Shown piece by piece: positions 35,653 to 44,491 of a stretch of 64,000 bases of DNA (the stretch's first letter is position 1; every line of letters begins with the position of its first letter). Source of the stretch: Psychrobacillus glaciei (GTDB lineage: Bacteria; Bacillota; Bacilli; Bacillales_A; Planococcaceae); assembly GCF_008973485.1 (NCBI RefSeq), contig NZ_CP031223.1, positions 1,984,001 through 2,048,000 of the forward strand, given 5' to 3'. The position numbers and the translations under genes were made by a program. The notes under the pieces are model-generated. The model had not been told where the DNA came from and did no database searches. It worked only from the letters and a program-made list of their open reading frames with translations.

Positions 35653-36843
35653 TTATGCTGATTTCTTTTGTTTTTGATCTAAACGATGACTTAAGAAAGT
35701 TAGCATACTTGCACCGACTGCAACTATCCCACCGACCAATGCTACATTCATTAAATTCCCTTGATGATATACAATTCCGCCTAATGCAGAACCAAAAGCG
35801 ATACCTACATTGCTTGCCACTGGCATAAGTGAAGCAGCGAGACCTGTTGCTTTTGGCTGATAAATTCCCGCAAGGTCTATCAAATAAAGCTGAGTAGATG
35901 TTGTTAAAAGGATGGCCATTAACGACATCAAGCCAATGTTTACCAGTCCTAAAATAAAATGATTTGAAGTCCAAAATATACTTGTCAGAACAACTGCCTG
36001 CATGAGAAAAACAAATCGAAGGCGACCGATTGCATTGTGGCTAGCAATTTTACCAGCGAGGATGTTGCTGAAAATCGAGATAAATCCGTAACCAAATAAG
36101 ATTAAACTAATTGAATGATTTGGTACTTCCATTCCCTTCAAAATAGGAACAAGGTACGTAAAGACTGTATAAGTAGCGCCAAATCCGAGAGCTGGAATGA
36201 AAAAAGCCATTAAAATTCTTGGATTGGTCATTAAAGAGAACTGATCCCGTATCGAACTGCGTATTTGGCTGAGTCTATTAGGCAAGACGAAAAAGGATGC
36301 CAAAAACGCCAATCCTCCTAGGAGAGTAGTTAATATAAAAGTGGCATTCCAGCCGTACGAATTGGCAATGACAACTCCAATTGGCACTCCAACGACATTT
36401 GCAAGTGTAAAACCACCGAAAACGAATGATATAGCGAGACCGCGTTTTTTAATCGGCATGGTTTCGCTTGCAACAATCATGGCTAGAGAGATTAATACTC
36501 CTGTTACAATCGCTGTCATAATCCGAAGTGCAAGGAGCGTGATGTAACTTGTCGAGATTATACACAATGCATTCAGGACGATGAAAGAACCTATCAAAAA
36601 TAACATCCATTTACGTTTCGGAAAATGACTTGTAGCTGACATTACTAGTGGAGTGGAGATGGCAAATGTAATTGCAAACGCAGAAACAAGTGTGCCAGCT
36701 TTTGCATTTGTCATTTGAAGGCTCGAGGAAATATCGGTTAAGATTCCGACAATAACAAATTCGCTTGTCCCAAGAACAAATGTTAATAAAGTAAGTGTTA
36801 AGATGAGCAACCAATGTCGCTTGGATAACTTTGTGGAGTGCAT
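35653..36843 (-). CDS. MFS transporter, DHA1/sugar-efflux type
   Basis: A 396-residue protein with 12 predicted membrane helices. The first helix has TFVLGTSEFVIVGIL, typical of the AraJ/YdhP-like drug:H+ antiporter-1 group. Motif A follows helix 2 (SHFPKRKWMLFLIG) and a glycine-rich segment (GVPIGVVIANSYGWNATF) occurs around helix 5. These proteins export sugars, arabinose polymers or drugs. ATG 36843 follows AAAGAGGTATTT. It is a single gene on the minus strand; the promoter lies toward 36900. Confidence 0.85.
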   Translation of the reverse strand: MHSTKLSKRHWLLILTLTLLTFVLGTSEFVIVGILTDISSSLQMTNAKAGTLVSAFAITFAISTPLVMSATSHFPKRKWMLFLIGSFIVLNALCIISTSYITLLALRIMTAIVTGVLISLAMIVASETMPIKKRGLAISFVFGGFTLANVVGVPIGVVIANSYGWNATFILTTLLGGLAFLASFFVLPNRLSQIRSSIRDQFSLMTNPRILMAFFIPALGFGATYTVFTYLVPILKGMEVPNHSISLILFGYGFISIFSNILAGKIASHNAIGRLRFVFLMQAVVLTSIFWTSNHFILGLVNIGLMSLMAILLTTSTQLYLIDLAGIYQPKATGLAASLMPVASNVGIAFGSALGGIVYHQGNLMNVALVGGIVAVGASMLTFLSHRLDQKQKKSA

Positions 36844-36904
36844 AAATACCTCTTTTCTTAGATGATTGTATATGTGTCAAATAGTAGATACACGACCTAT
36901 ACAT

Positions 36905-37559
36905 CTTACCATAAAATATTTTTGCGAGAAAAATCCTTTCATATCAAATATAGGTAATTGTAATAACAGGTTTGACAATGCAAAAGGAGTAAGCTGAACT
37001 CTATTTAAGAAAGTATATATCTGATGAAAATGGTAGTTGGGTTCGGGGTTAAACAATTACCTTATCTACAAATTTGTTATTTTCATAGTTTGGTATATGT
37101 AAGGTTATTTTAGTTTCTCCACTGTTCTCTGCCTCAGTTTTGTCTCAGCTGATCAAGTGTTGGAACCACCAAATGCAGTGGGCATACATCTGATTCCTTA
37201 TCTCCATGAAATTCATTAATTTCCCTACCCCGATTATTACCCTGCGAGTAATATTACTCTCCTTATACTGAAGAATGGTGCCAATGGAGTAATAGTGCCC
37301 CTTTGCTTATTAGACTTGCTTACTGGGAAAACAATAGAAACAGCACTTGAAAAGAAAATCATCCAAAGTAAAACCAATATTGTGGATGCCAAGCATAAAA
37401 AAGCACGTTAAAATTAAAAATGACCGAAAGAATTTTTACAAGAGAAAACCAAAAATGTTCGAAAAACCGTTTATCAATATGAAGAAATCATGAAAGAAAA
37501 ATTCCCGCCGTAAACCACTTATAACGAAGTAAAAGATAAGGTACCATACTGTGAAAAAA
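36905..37559. other. Gene-poor stretch with fragment near 37270
   Basis: It is mostly non-coding. An open piece VIVPLCLLDLLTGKTIETAL (37290 to 37410) and KTVYQYEEIMKEKFPP (37460 to 37515) may belong to the decayed transposase that follows or to other debris. I cannot assign either. Confidence 0.3.
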
Positions 37560-38250
37560 TTATAATAGTCAGAAAAATTAACCGGAAATCGCCCATATTA
37601 CCGCTGCGATAGTGACAATAGAATAAAAAATATAGGAAATATATGTAAAAAACGTTTAAAAAAAGCACGCGGCCAGGCATCGGAAATGATAGGGTAATTG
37701 GGACGTTGCTTACTCTGAAAAGAGAAATATTGAGTGCACAAAGGAAAACGAAATGAGGACAGTCCCAAAGTTAAACCCAATTCTTTCACAAGGTCCACGA
37801 AAAAAAAAGATAAGTTTGAGTTTAATAAAGATGCAGATAAGTTTGTTTGTAAAGCAAGTCTCCTCGCTACCTGAAATGCTCTCACTGGTAAAAAAAAGGA
37901 GCGAACAAAATCAAAGCTAGACGTATTATTTTGATATCGAAAAGTGTAAAGTCTGACCTATGGGAAGGGATGATATTAAGAAGGTGCAAAAAGTAAAACA
38001 TACTCTGTGACGATTAAATCAACTGAACACACCGAACAATAGACATTTCAACAGACATCTGAATTTAAAAAAATGTCAAATTACGCTATAAAATTGAAGC
38101 GAAGAATAGCGAATTAAAACATGGAAATGGGTATGATAGGCATCTTCTGCGAGTCTATTTAGCATGGAAATACATGGAGCCACAGCGACATTTGAGGTCA
38201 ATCTCAAGCGAATACTCACATTGTTAGAAAAAAAGAATAGAAAAGATCAA
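37560..38250 (+). pseudogene. IS1182-like transposase remnant
   Basis: Read through many frameshifts, the end of a DDE transposase is recognisable: FNKDADKFVCKA, SVTIKSTEHTEQ, then KIEAKNSELKHG-like sequence, GNGYDR, GATATFEVNL-like sequence and a basic C-terminus. The order (metal-binding-like Cys region, YKIEAKNSELK, HGYD, NLKRI) matches IS1182-family transposases. No inverted repeats remain. A hairpin (AATAGGAAACTT with AAGTTGCCTATT, 38257 to 38312) just behind it could be its terminator. Confidence 0.55.
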
Positions 38251-38417
38251 CAAAAATAGGAAACTTCTTTTTCAAAATCGAAAAAAGTTGCCTATTTTTG
38301 TTTGAAAAACCAACACCACTTTTAAAAACGTAAGTTTTTCAGTGCCTTTGGATTTCCTAAACGGCCATTCATTTCTTATCGATAATGAACGATCAAACTA
38401 TATAAAGATTGGCAAAC

Positions 38418-38660
38418 TTATCTTCTTTTTGTATTTAGTAAGACGAATATTTTTTTCAATTGTGCTTGTACCTGAGTTTCAAATTGCGCTTGTAACTGAG
38501 CTTGAGCTTCAAGTTGCACTTGCAACTGAGCTTGTAACTGAACTTGAGCTTCAGCTTGAGCCTGTGCTTGTGTATCACGGTTCGTAATGCGTGGGTTTAC
38601 ATGAACTTTAATTTTAGGTGCATCATTTTTTTTATGATTCCAATCATTAGCTTGTTCCAT
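38418..38660 (-). CDS. Small Gln/Ala-repeat protein, first of a pair
   Basis: An 80-residue protein. The first 28 residues contain KIKVHVNPRITNRDTQ. Residues 31 to 68 are almost only Gln, Ala, Leu and Glu in an irregular QLQAQ repeat (QAQLQVQLEAQAQLQAQF), ending LKKIFVLLNTKRR. The repeat would form a long amphipathic helix or coiled coil. AGGAGGTGATTTAAA before ATG 38660 is a perfect ribosome site. The neighbour at 38717 is a paralogue. A role in spore surface layers or protein self-assembly is possible but not shown. Confidence 0.65.
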   Translation of the reverse strand: MEQANDWNHKKNDAPKIKVHVNPRITNRDTQAQAQAEAQVQLQAQLQVQLEAQAQLQAQFETQVQAQLKKIFVLLNTKRR

Positions 38661-38716
38661 TTTAAATCACCTCCTACAAATTAATTGATTTCAGTTAATT
38701 CAGTCATTATTGACAG

Positions 38717-38920
38717 CTAGCTTAGTAGGACAATAATTTTTTGTAACTGGGCTATGAACTGAGCTTGGAATTGAGTTTGAGCTTCAAATTGAGCTTGCAA
38801 CTGGGCTTGTAACTGAGCTTGAGCTTCAAATTGAGCTTGCAACTGAGCTTGTAACTGAGTATCTACATTGTTAATAACTGGATTGACAATTACTTCAATA
38901 TCTCTTTGATTATCATACAT
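38717..38920 (-). CDS. Small Gln/Ala-repeat protein, second of a pair
   Basis: A 67-residue paralogue of the protein at 38418. It starts at ATG 38920 behind AAAGGAGTGATAAAT; the longer open frame to 38977 lacks a ribosome site. The N-terminus shares the pattern with its partner (IEVIVNPVINNVDTQ against IKVHVNPRITNRDTQ), then two 19-residue repeats with QLQAQFEAQAQ, and a hydrophobic tail LQKIIVLLS. The conserved head and tail with a variable repeat number suggest a real, evolving family, function unknown. Confidence 0.65.
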   Translation of the reverse strand: MYDNQRDIEVIVNPVINNVDTQLQAQLQAQFEAQAQLQAQLQAQFEAQTQFQAQFIAQLQKIIVLLS

Positions 38921-39146
38921 ATTTATCACTCCTTTTATATTTATTTTTGTGCCTCTTAATATAGAAAGAATGTTCATTAGTGACTTTTTATTGAAAAGGA
39001 AAAGTCTTTATATGTTATGAGTTTCTAGAGAACCTGGAAAGGCTAATCACTTAGAAACATATCTATATTTGTTATTTTCTTTTTTTTACGTTGAAAGCTT
39101 TTAATATAAATACAAATGAACCGCAAGGCAATAACGAAATTACTTT

Positions 39147-39178
39147 AAAGCTGATCATACTGTGGTCAGCTTTTTTTA
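39147..39178 (+). terminator. Terminator immediately before the group IIC intron
   Basis: AAAGCTGATCAT pairs imperfectly with TGTGGTCAGCTTT around a short loop, followed by seven Ts and then the intron start. Group IIC introns typically insert just behind such hairpins. Confidence 0.8.
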
Positions 39179-41049
39179 GTGCGCCAGGCATGGCGACTAT
39201 CTAGGTGGTGAAAGTCCACTGTGGGGGTACACATCAACTAACCACTAGAGAAGCGCAAGGTACTTATCGCGAGGTAAGGGCTGAAGGAAGCGTGTATCAA
39301 AATCTTGGCTCAACGAACAGAAATCTGATACCAAGGCTTTATAGGTGGATAAGGCTCCTAAACAAGTCAAAGTCCAAAAGATGTGCGTAACCCTATAAAG
39401 TAAATCAGGTGAGTAAAAGAGGAAAGATAGTTGTCTTACCCTGGGAGGTCTCACGGACAGCTGAGGAGTCCCCTATAAAGAAAGCTGGTCGGAAAAGGTT
39501 TATCGTGAGAAGTCAGCCGAAGCCATAGTAATGATGAAAATCATGAAGGGCTGAACAATTTATAGTGTTTCTACACCATGATTGCACGAAAGATAAACTT
39601 CTGAATGTGTTAATGAGGAAAGTATGAGCGTATCTCAGAGGATACTCAAAAGAGAAGTGTCTTATCGTCACGTGAAAGGAAAGGAAGAAACGAGTGTGGA
39701 GCTTTTAGAAGAAATCCTAAACAATCAAAATATGAATCAAGCCTATAAGCGAGTGTACCGTAATAAAGGCACGAGTGGAATAGACGGAGTGACTGTGGAA
39801 GATTTGAAGGTACACCTAAGGGAACATAAGGATGAACTGCGGGATCAAATTCGGAAAAGGAAATACCAGCCAACGCCGGCATTACGAGTCGAGATTCCAA
39901 AAGAAAATGGAAATATGCGTAAACTAGGTATTCCAACAGTTGTCGACAGAGTGGTACAACAAGCGATTAGCCAAATACTCGGCCCCATATTCGAAAAACA
40001 ATTCAGCGAATACAGCTATGGTTTCCGACCAAGAAGAAGCTGCGAAATGGCAATTATCCAGGCTTTGGAATATATAAATGACGGACATGAATGGTTAGTA
40101 GATATTGACTTAGAGCGATTCTTTGATACAGTTCATCACGACAAGCTGATGAGAATCATCTCCCATACGATTAAAGATGGAGATGTAATTTCCCTCATAC
40201 GGAAATACCTTATAAGTGGTGTGATGGTCAATGGAAAGTATGAAGCTACACCAGTAGGAACACCGCAAGGTGGCAACCTTAGTCCACTTTTAAGCAATAT
40301 TATGTTGAATGAACTGGACAAGGAACTGGAGGCAAGAGGACTGCGTTTCGTAAGATACGCAGATGATAGCCTTATTTTCGTCAAAAGTGAGAAAGCAGCA
40401 AACAGAGTACTTTCTTCCATTACAGAATTTATCGAGAACAAATTGGGATTGAAAGTGAATACGGGAAAAAGTAGAATCTCACGACCTAGTGAAACAAAAT
40501 TTCTAGGATTCGGTTTCTATTATGATTCTACTAAGCAGAGGTTTCAACCAAGACCACATGGAATGTCGATTCAGAAATTTCAAAGGAAACTGCGCCAGCT
40601 AACAAAAAGAAACTGGGGCATCTCACTTGATGACAGAATCATCAAGCTGAAACAAGTCATTTTCGGTTGGACCAACTATTTCAAGATAGCCAACATGAAG
40701 AAAATCCTTGGGACAATAGACGCAAAGCTCCGTTCTAGAATTCGGATAATTATTTGGAAGCAGTGGAAGAACAATAAAAAGAGAATAAAGTCTCTCGTTC
40801 AACTTGGCATACCAAAGGAAGAAGCCAAAGGTTTAACCTACTGTAGAAAAGGTTACCGATTCATTGGGTTATCGAAGGTCGTACACAGAGCCTTGTCTAA
40901 CAAGCGACTAAGGCAGAGGGGAATCCCCTTTGCCTTAGACCACTATCTAAAAGTACACACTGAAATATAAATTGAACCGCCGTATACGGAACCGTACGTA
41001 CGGTGGTGTGAGAGGGGCGGAAAGTTATTAACTTTCCCTTCTACTCGAT
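39179..41049 (+). mobile_element. Group II intron (IIC-like), apparently intact
   Basis: An 1871-nt intron beginning GTGCGCCAGGCATGG and ending CCCTTCTACTCGAT. Domain V is at about 40975 to 41010 (GAACCGCCGTATACGG with CCGTACGTACGG). The reverse transcriptase lacks an endonuclease domain and the intron follows a terminator hairpin, both features of subgroup IIC. It is unrelated to the introns in the spacer palindromes and seems complete. Confidence 0.85.
39624..40970 (+). CDS. ltrA: Group II intron reverse transcriptase/maturase without endonuclease
   Basis: A 448-residue intron protein. RT boxes are clear: NKGTSGIDGVTVEDL, KENGNMRKLGIPTVVDRVVQ, FRPRRSCEMAI, DIDLERFFDTVHHDKLM, GTPQGGNLSPLLSNIML and the catalytic YADD at 245 to 248. 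The maturase domain includes FGWTNYFKIANMKK and ends with a short basic tail. There is no HNH domain, matching IIC introns, which use nicked or single-stranded targets. ATG 39624 follows TTAATGAGGAAAGT. Confidence 0.93.
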   Translation: MSVSQRILKREVSYRHVKGKEETSVELLEEILNNQNMNQAYKRVYRNKGTSGIDGVTVEDLKVHLREHKDELRDQIRKRKYQPTPALRVEIPKENGNMRKLGIPTVVDRVVQQAISQILGPIFEKQFSEYSYGFRPRRSCEMAIIQALEYINDGHEWLVDIDLERFFDTVHHDKLMRIISHTIKDGDVISLIRKYLISGVMVNGKYEATPVGTPQGGNLSPLLSNIMLNELDKELEARGLRFVRYADDSLIFVKSEKAANRVLSSITEFIENKLGLKVNTGKSRISRPSETKFLGFGFYYDSTKQRFQPRPHGMSIQKFQRKLRQLTKRNWGISLDDRIIKLKQVIFGWTNYFKIANMKKILGTIDAKLRSRIRIIIWKQWKNNKKRIKSLVQLGIPKEEAKGLTYCRKGYRFIGLSKVVHRALSNKRLRQRGIPFALDHYLKVHTEI

Positions 41050-41480
41050 TTTGTTAATAGATCGAATATGATAGAGGTAAATACAAGTTATGTCGAATCT
41101 TATATCAACTCAAAGGGTAAGTTATGACGATAGAAACGCAACAAATACAAGCAATTTATAGTTCGCATAATATAGAGGAATATTTTGTTGCACGGTTTGG
41201 TTAAGGAGGTTTATTGGAATAAATATATTAAATACTCGATAGAATAGATTTAAAAGAACTTCTAAACTAGTAAAAATGAGATGTTTCTTTCAGAAGGGTA
41301 AAACCACAAATATTACTTATTCAGTTAATTACAAAATGAATAGAAATAGAAAAACTTATGGATCTGACGGCAACAGTTAGCGGAAGGAGGAATTTTTGCC
41401 TATTGTAGAGAAATATTATACGAAACATTTTCAATATCTTGCGATCGTAATGTAAACGAATATAAGGGGAATGAGTTTTT
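41050..41480. other. Debris behind the IIC intron
   Basis: A 26-codon frame at 41124 to 41204 (MTIETQQIQAIYSSHN, then EEYFVARFG) may be the start of a lost gene; nothing else is recognisable. Confidence 0.3.
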
Positions 41481-42343
41481 ATGGTTAAAGAAATTCTAAG
41501 ATTATATGAACAGAATAAATCAATTCATAATTTATAGGTGTCAATATTAAATAGAGAAATATTTAGTTCTTAAGAGAAGATAAGTTCTCACTTAATAAAT
41601 ATTCGCTCAATGACAAAGAGCATCGTTTCACTCTTAATTGGGATTCCTTTAAAAAAAGAATTTATAAAGTCTCTTGAAACTCCGATTACTTCCTACCTGG
41701 TGCTCTTAGTCATATATCTATAAGAGATTTACTAACAATGAGTTCGGGTTTCGATGTAGATGACAAAAATTTATATGTACTGGTTCTATAAAGTGATGAT
41801 TAGGTAAGAGACACCTTAAGCCTTTCATTGGCAGGAAGAGGTACATTTAGATATAAAGGAGTTGATTATCACCTCCTATCTGCAATTATTAGTAAGTCAA
41901 CAGGTTTAACGTTGTCCAATTTTGCTCAGACAAACCTCTTTTCACCACTTGAAATAGTAGATGTTGAATGGGGAAGTGACCCTCAAGGTGTAACTGTCGG
42001 CAGTATGGGCTTAAAGATCTGTTTTGAAAGTTTAATAAAAATATCTCAAATACTTGTTAATAATGGTTTGGAAAATAAAAATGAAATTATTTCTAAGCAT
42101 TGGATAAATGTGTCTACCACAAATGGAATCCCAACAAATTTAAGTTACGGTGATTATGGATTTGGATGGTAGATAAAAACGGTTAAAGATTATGAAGTTG
42201 ATCGTACTTTAGGTTCAGGAGGTCAATAAATTCTCTTATATTATAAGGAAAGGATTTCCATTATTATAACTGCTGACCCAAAAGCATTTAGTCACTTAGA
42301 GAGTGAAACTTTATCAAATATGATTCTCGATATAATTACTTAA
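41481..42343 (+). pseudogene. Beta-lactamase-family serine hydrolase, heavily broken
   Basis: The remains of a class C/penicillin-binding-like hydrolase. RSMTKSIVSLLIG carries the SxxK nucleophile motif; then SHISIRDLLTMSSGFDV, RYKGVDYHLLSAIISK (the YxN-like region) and SYGDYGFGW. In-frame TAG and TAA codons follow GFGW and GSGGQ, and the frame ends SETLSNMILDIIT at 42343. At least two frameshifts and four stops are present, so no enzyme is made. The 114-codon open segment at 41828 to 42172 is only the middle of it. Confidence 0.75.
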
Positions 42344-42407
42344 TAAATCATTGTTGGGGAATTGATTTACTCTAAAAGATATATTGAAATAAAACAATCT
42401 TTCTTCA

Positions 42408-42553
42408 AGTAACATGGTGTTTGTGAAGCCGAGCCTAGTTCCTATGATATATCGGTTGGGATTGTCGTCGAGAAAGAACTAGCTACATACACGTAGCGAG
42501 AGTTGGAGGGCTAACGGTAACATTATCCTTAAATGTAGACAGTTAGGTTGTAC
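42408..42553 (+). mobile_element. Group II intron F, 5' fragment related to intron E
   Basis: GTGAAGCCGAGCCTAG at 42423 to about 42550 follows the first 130 bp of intron E at 15919 (GTCGAGAAAGAACTAG, TAGCGAG.GTTGGAGGGCTAA). The upstream exon AAGTAACATGGTGTTT is a worn spacer left half, as for intron E. Everything downstream of the first domain is missing. Confidence 0.75.
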
Positions 42554-42584
42554 AAGGAAAATATTAAATAAGTGGGTGATATAA

Positions 42585-42805
42585 ATGTTATTAACTCCTA
42601 TAGGTGCTATTAAATTATTTGTTAATGATGAAGAAGTAGGATTTACTGCGATAAAATTAGAGAATTTAGAACTGCATTGTCCAGAAGAATAGATGTTGAC
42701 TATAGGCTTTGCAGATTATTTTCTGAGGGATATAATACCATGTATTTTGGTTTTATGGAACAAGATGGACAATGGTTATTTGCTTATTTAGTAACCGATG
42801 CTTAA
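42585..42805 (+). pseudogene. Frameshifted small gene
   Basis: ATG 42585 behind GTGGGTGAT reads LLTPIGAIKLFVNDEEVGFT. A shift then leads to FRTALSRRIDVDYRLCR and LFSEGYNTMYFGFMEQDGQW, ending LVTDA. Corrected length is about 72 residues. The family is not recognised. Confidence 0.45.
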
Positions 42806-42909
42806 AAATTCAGATTATTTTTTTCTAGATGTTAATTGTAGAGCTCTATGTTAATAAGGTCTGTTGATTTAATGGATGTTTGCTTAATTGAAGGAGGGAG
42901 TGGACGCTT

Positions 42910-43098
42910 ATGATAATATGGCTTCGACACTTACCTCAAATAAGTATGGATTTGGTAGAATGGACCCCTTTTATAAAGAATAATTGGTTTCGAAAGCATT
43001 ATATGAAGTTTGTTTATTTACTCCAGATCACCATTTTTCTGGTGTCCCTTTTCTTTGATGCATGGTTTAGAACTATCAATACATTCACTCTCATCTAA
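42910..43098 (+). CDS. Short membrane protein, probably truncated
   Basis: ATG 42910 has GAAGGAGGGAGTG upstream. It has 62 residues: a polar start (LRHLPQISMDLVEWTPFIKN), then WFRKHYMKFVYLLQITIFLV and SLFFDAWF. The pattern resembles the N-terminal part of DUF3267-type membrane zinc-peptidase-like proteins, whose HExxH part would follow and is missing. The end coincides with the third recombinase unit, so truncation by that unit is likely. Confidence 0.4.
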   Translation: MIIWLRHLPQISMDLVEWTPFIKNNWFRKHYMKFVYLLQITIFLVSLFFDAWFRTINTFTLI

Positions 43099-43400
43099 AT
43101 AGATATCTGTTGTTTTTAATCTTTTCTACGCAAGTGATCTCATAAGTAAATAACCAGCTGTACTTAAAATCGCCAAAACCCTTATATAACTTGGTTTCGG
43201 CTATTTAATATTTTCCCATCAGGTTAAGAAAAGAAGGTTATACTCAAAAAGGATTGAAAATTGAACGAAGATGAAGATAAAGCTATTTTCGAAAGAGTTT
43301 AGCCTGAATAAAAGAGTTTTGAGGAAACTGATGAAAAAAATATGAACGTTGATTATGGAAGGAATTAACGCCATTTTTGTTGAATTGATTAAACTAAAGG
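43095..43400. pseudogene. Decayed recombinase unit, copy 3
   Basis: The minus strand near 43095 to 43150 gives MRSLA-stop-KRLKTTDIYLDE, aligning with MRSLGHERLETTEIYLAD of copy 1. A hairpin AATCGCCAAAACCC with GGTTTCGGCTATT lies at 43168 to 43210, then a stretch like the TAACGCAAAAA segment. A plus-strand small-gene remnant (FEETDEK, MEGINAIFVELIK) corresponds to that of copy 2. Confidence 0.55.
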
Positions 43401-43471
43401 TGCAGTATCTTTTAAATAAGGTAAAACTAAAAAATGATATATTTCATTTCAATTTAAAAGGGGGATAATTG

Positions 43472-44023
43472 TTGAAAAGATTATTATTTTTTATTTTATT
43501 CGCTTTTGTTTTGAATGCTTGTCACCAACCAATTAAAGATTCAAATGAAGTTGACTTTATTCGCTCAAACGAGTCTACTGTTCAAACTATGCCAGAAGAT
43601 ATGCCTAATGATTTTGGGTTTTCTATTCAGTTTGGTATGGGAAAAAAGAATGAAATCAACACATTCGAAGGCACAGTGACCAAGGATCTAATAACAGATG
43701 GAATCACAACGGCAGCTGTAACTTTTACGGATGAAGAAATGAATGAGATTTATGAGAAAATGAAAGAACTTAATATAATAGAAACGAAAAAAATTATACC
43801 TGAACCTATAGATGGAACCAATTGTATACAAGAACCACACGAAGAAGATGAATGGAAAATAACCATCAACGGAGAAACTATATCTCATACAGTTTCAGGG
43901 GCGTACTGTGAACCTACCAACGATGCAAAGCAACTAATTGAGTTGCGTAATTACGTATTTAGTATAATTAGAAGTAAGGAAGAATATATAGAACTTCCCG
44001 AATCCAAAGGAAGGTATCAATAA
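43472..44023 (+). CDS. Lipoprotein of unknown function
   Basis: A 183-residue protein with signal peptide KRLLFFILFAFVLNAC and the lipobox LNAC with Cys at residue 17 when TTG 43472 is the start; AAAGGGGGATAATTG is upstream. The mature part is acidic, with GMGKKNEINTFEGTVTKD and a pair of cysteines (GTNCIQE and SGAYCEP) that could form a disulfide. Unlike the other small exported proteins in this window its signal peptide is intact. Function unknown. Confidence 0.7.
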   Translation: MKRLLFFILFAFVLNACHQPIKDSNEVDFIRSNESTVQTMPEDMPNDFGFSIQFGMGKKNEINTFEGTVTKDLITDGITTAAVTFTDEEMNEIYEKMKELNIIETKKIIPEPIDGTNCIQEPHEEDEWKITINGETISHTVSGAYCEPTNDAKQLIELRNYVFSIIRSKEEYIELPESKGRYQ

Positions 44024-44049
44024 TTATTAATCAAACAGATGCGTAACTT

Positions 44050-44470
44050 TAAGAAAGGTAACTCCTTTTTCTTATTTAAATAAATGACTAATGTACATAG
44101 ATGCTTAACCATTTCTATATTATCATTATTTTAATCATTCAGATGTATATATAAGATGTTATTCGATAACTACTTTTGTTGCCCGTCTTGGCAACTGGAA
44201 AGAGGAAAGTTTTTTTCATTTCTCTCATACTGAACGAATTAAATTAAAACAACAAGAGTTAGAATTGTATATTCAAGGATTTTTAAAGAGTAAGGAGATG
44301 ATTAAAAAAATTTTCCAACCATGTATTAGTATCTTTTAGTCTTTTCAAAAAAATATTAGAGCTCTGCAACAAGTGGGCAATGGGGTAGGTTATATCAAGA
44401 AGAAGGAATAATTAAAAAAGATGTCGAAATAGTTAATATCGAGAGTATTAAAGTAATGGACAGATGATAA
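44050..44470 (+). other. Gene remnants before lepB
   Basis: Two open pieces without start: TTFVARLGNWKEESFFHF followed by ERIKLKQQELELYIQGF (to 44338), and LYQEEGIIKKDVEIVNIESI (to 44466). They could be parts of one lost gene; no family is recognised. Confidence 0.3.
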
Positions 44471-44491
44471 AAAGAGAATGAGGTGTTGAAC

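Noticed and set aside
35645-35974. 109-codon minus frame overlapping the DHA1-type transporter
   Set aside because: It is out of frame with the well-supported transporter on the same strand.
38342-38587. Plus-strand 81-codon frame opposite the Gln/Ala-repeat gene
   Set aside because: It is the mirror of the repetitive minus-strand gene, which has a far better ribosome site and a paralogue.
38460-38880. QAQ-coding repeats as a CRISPR array
   Set aside because: The units are short in-frame codon repeats without unique spacers.
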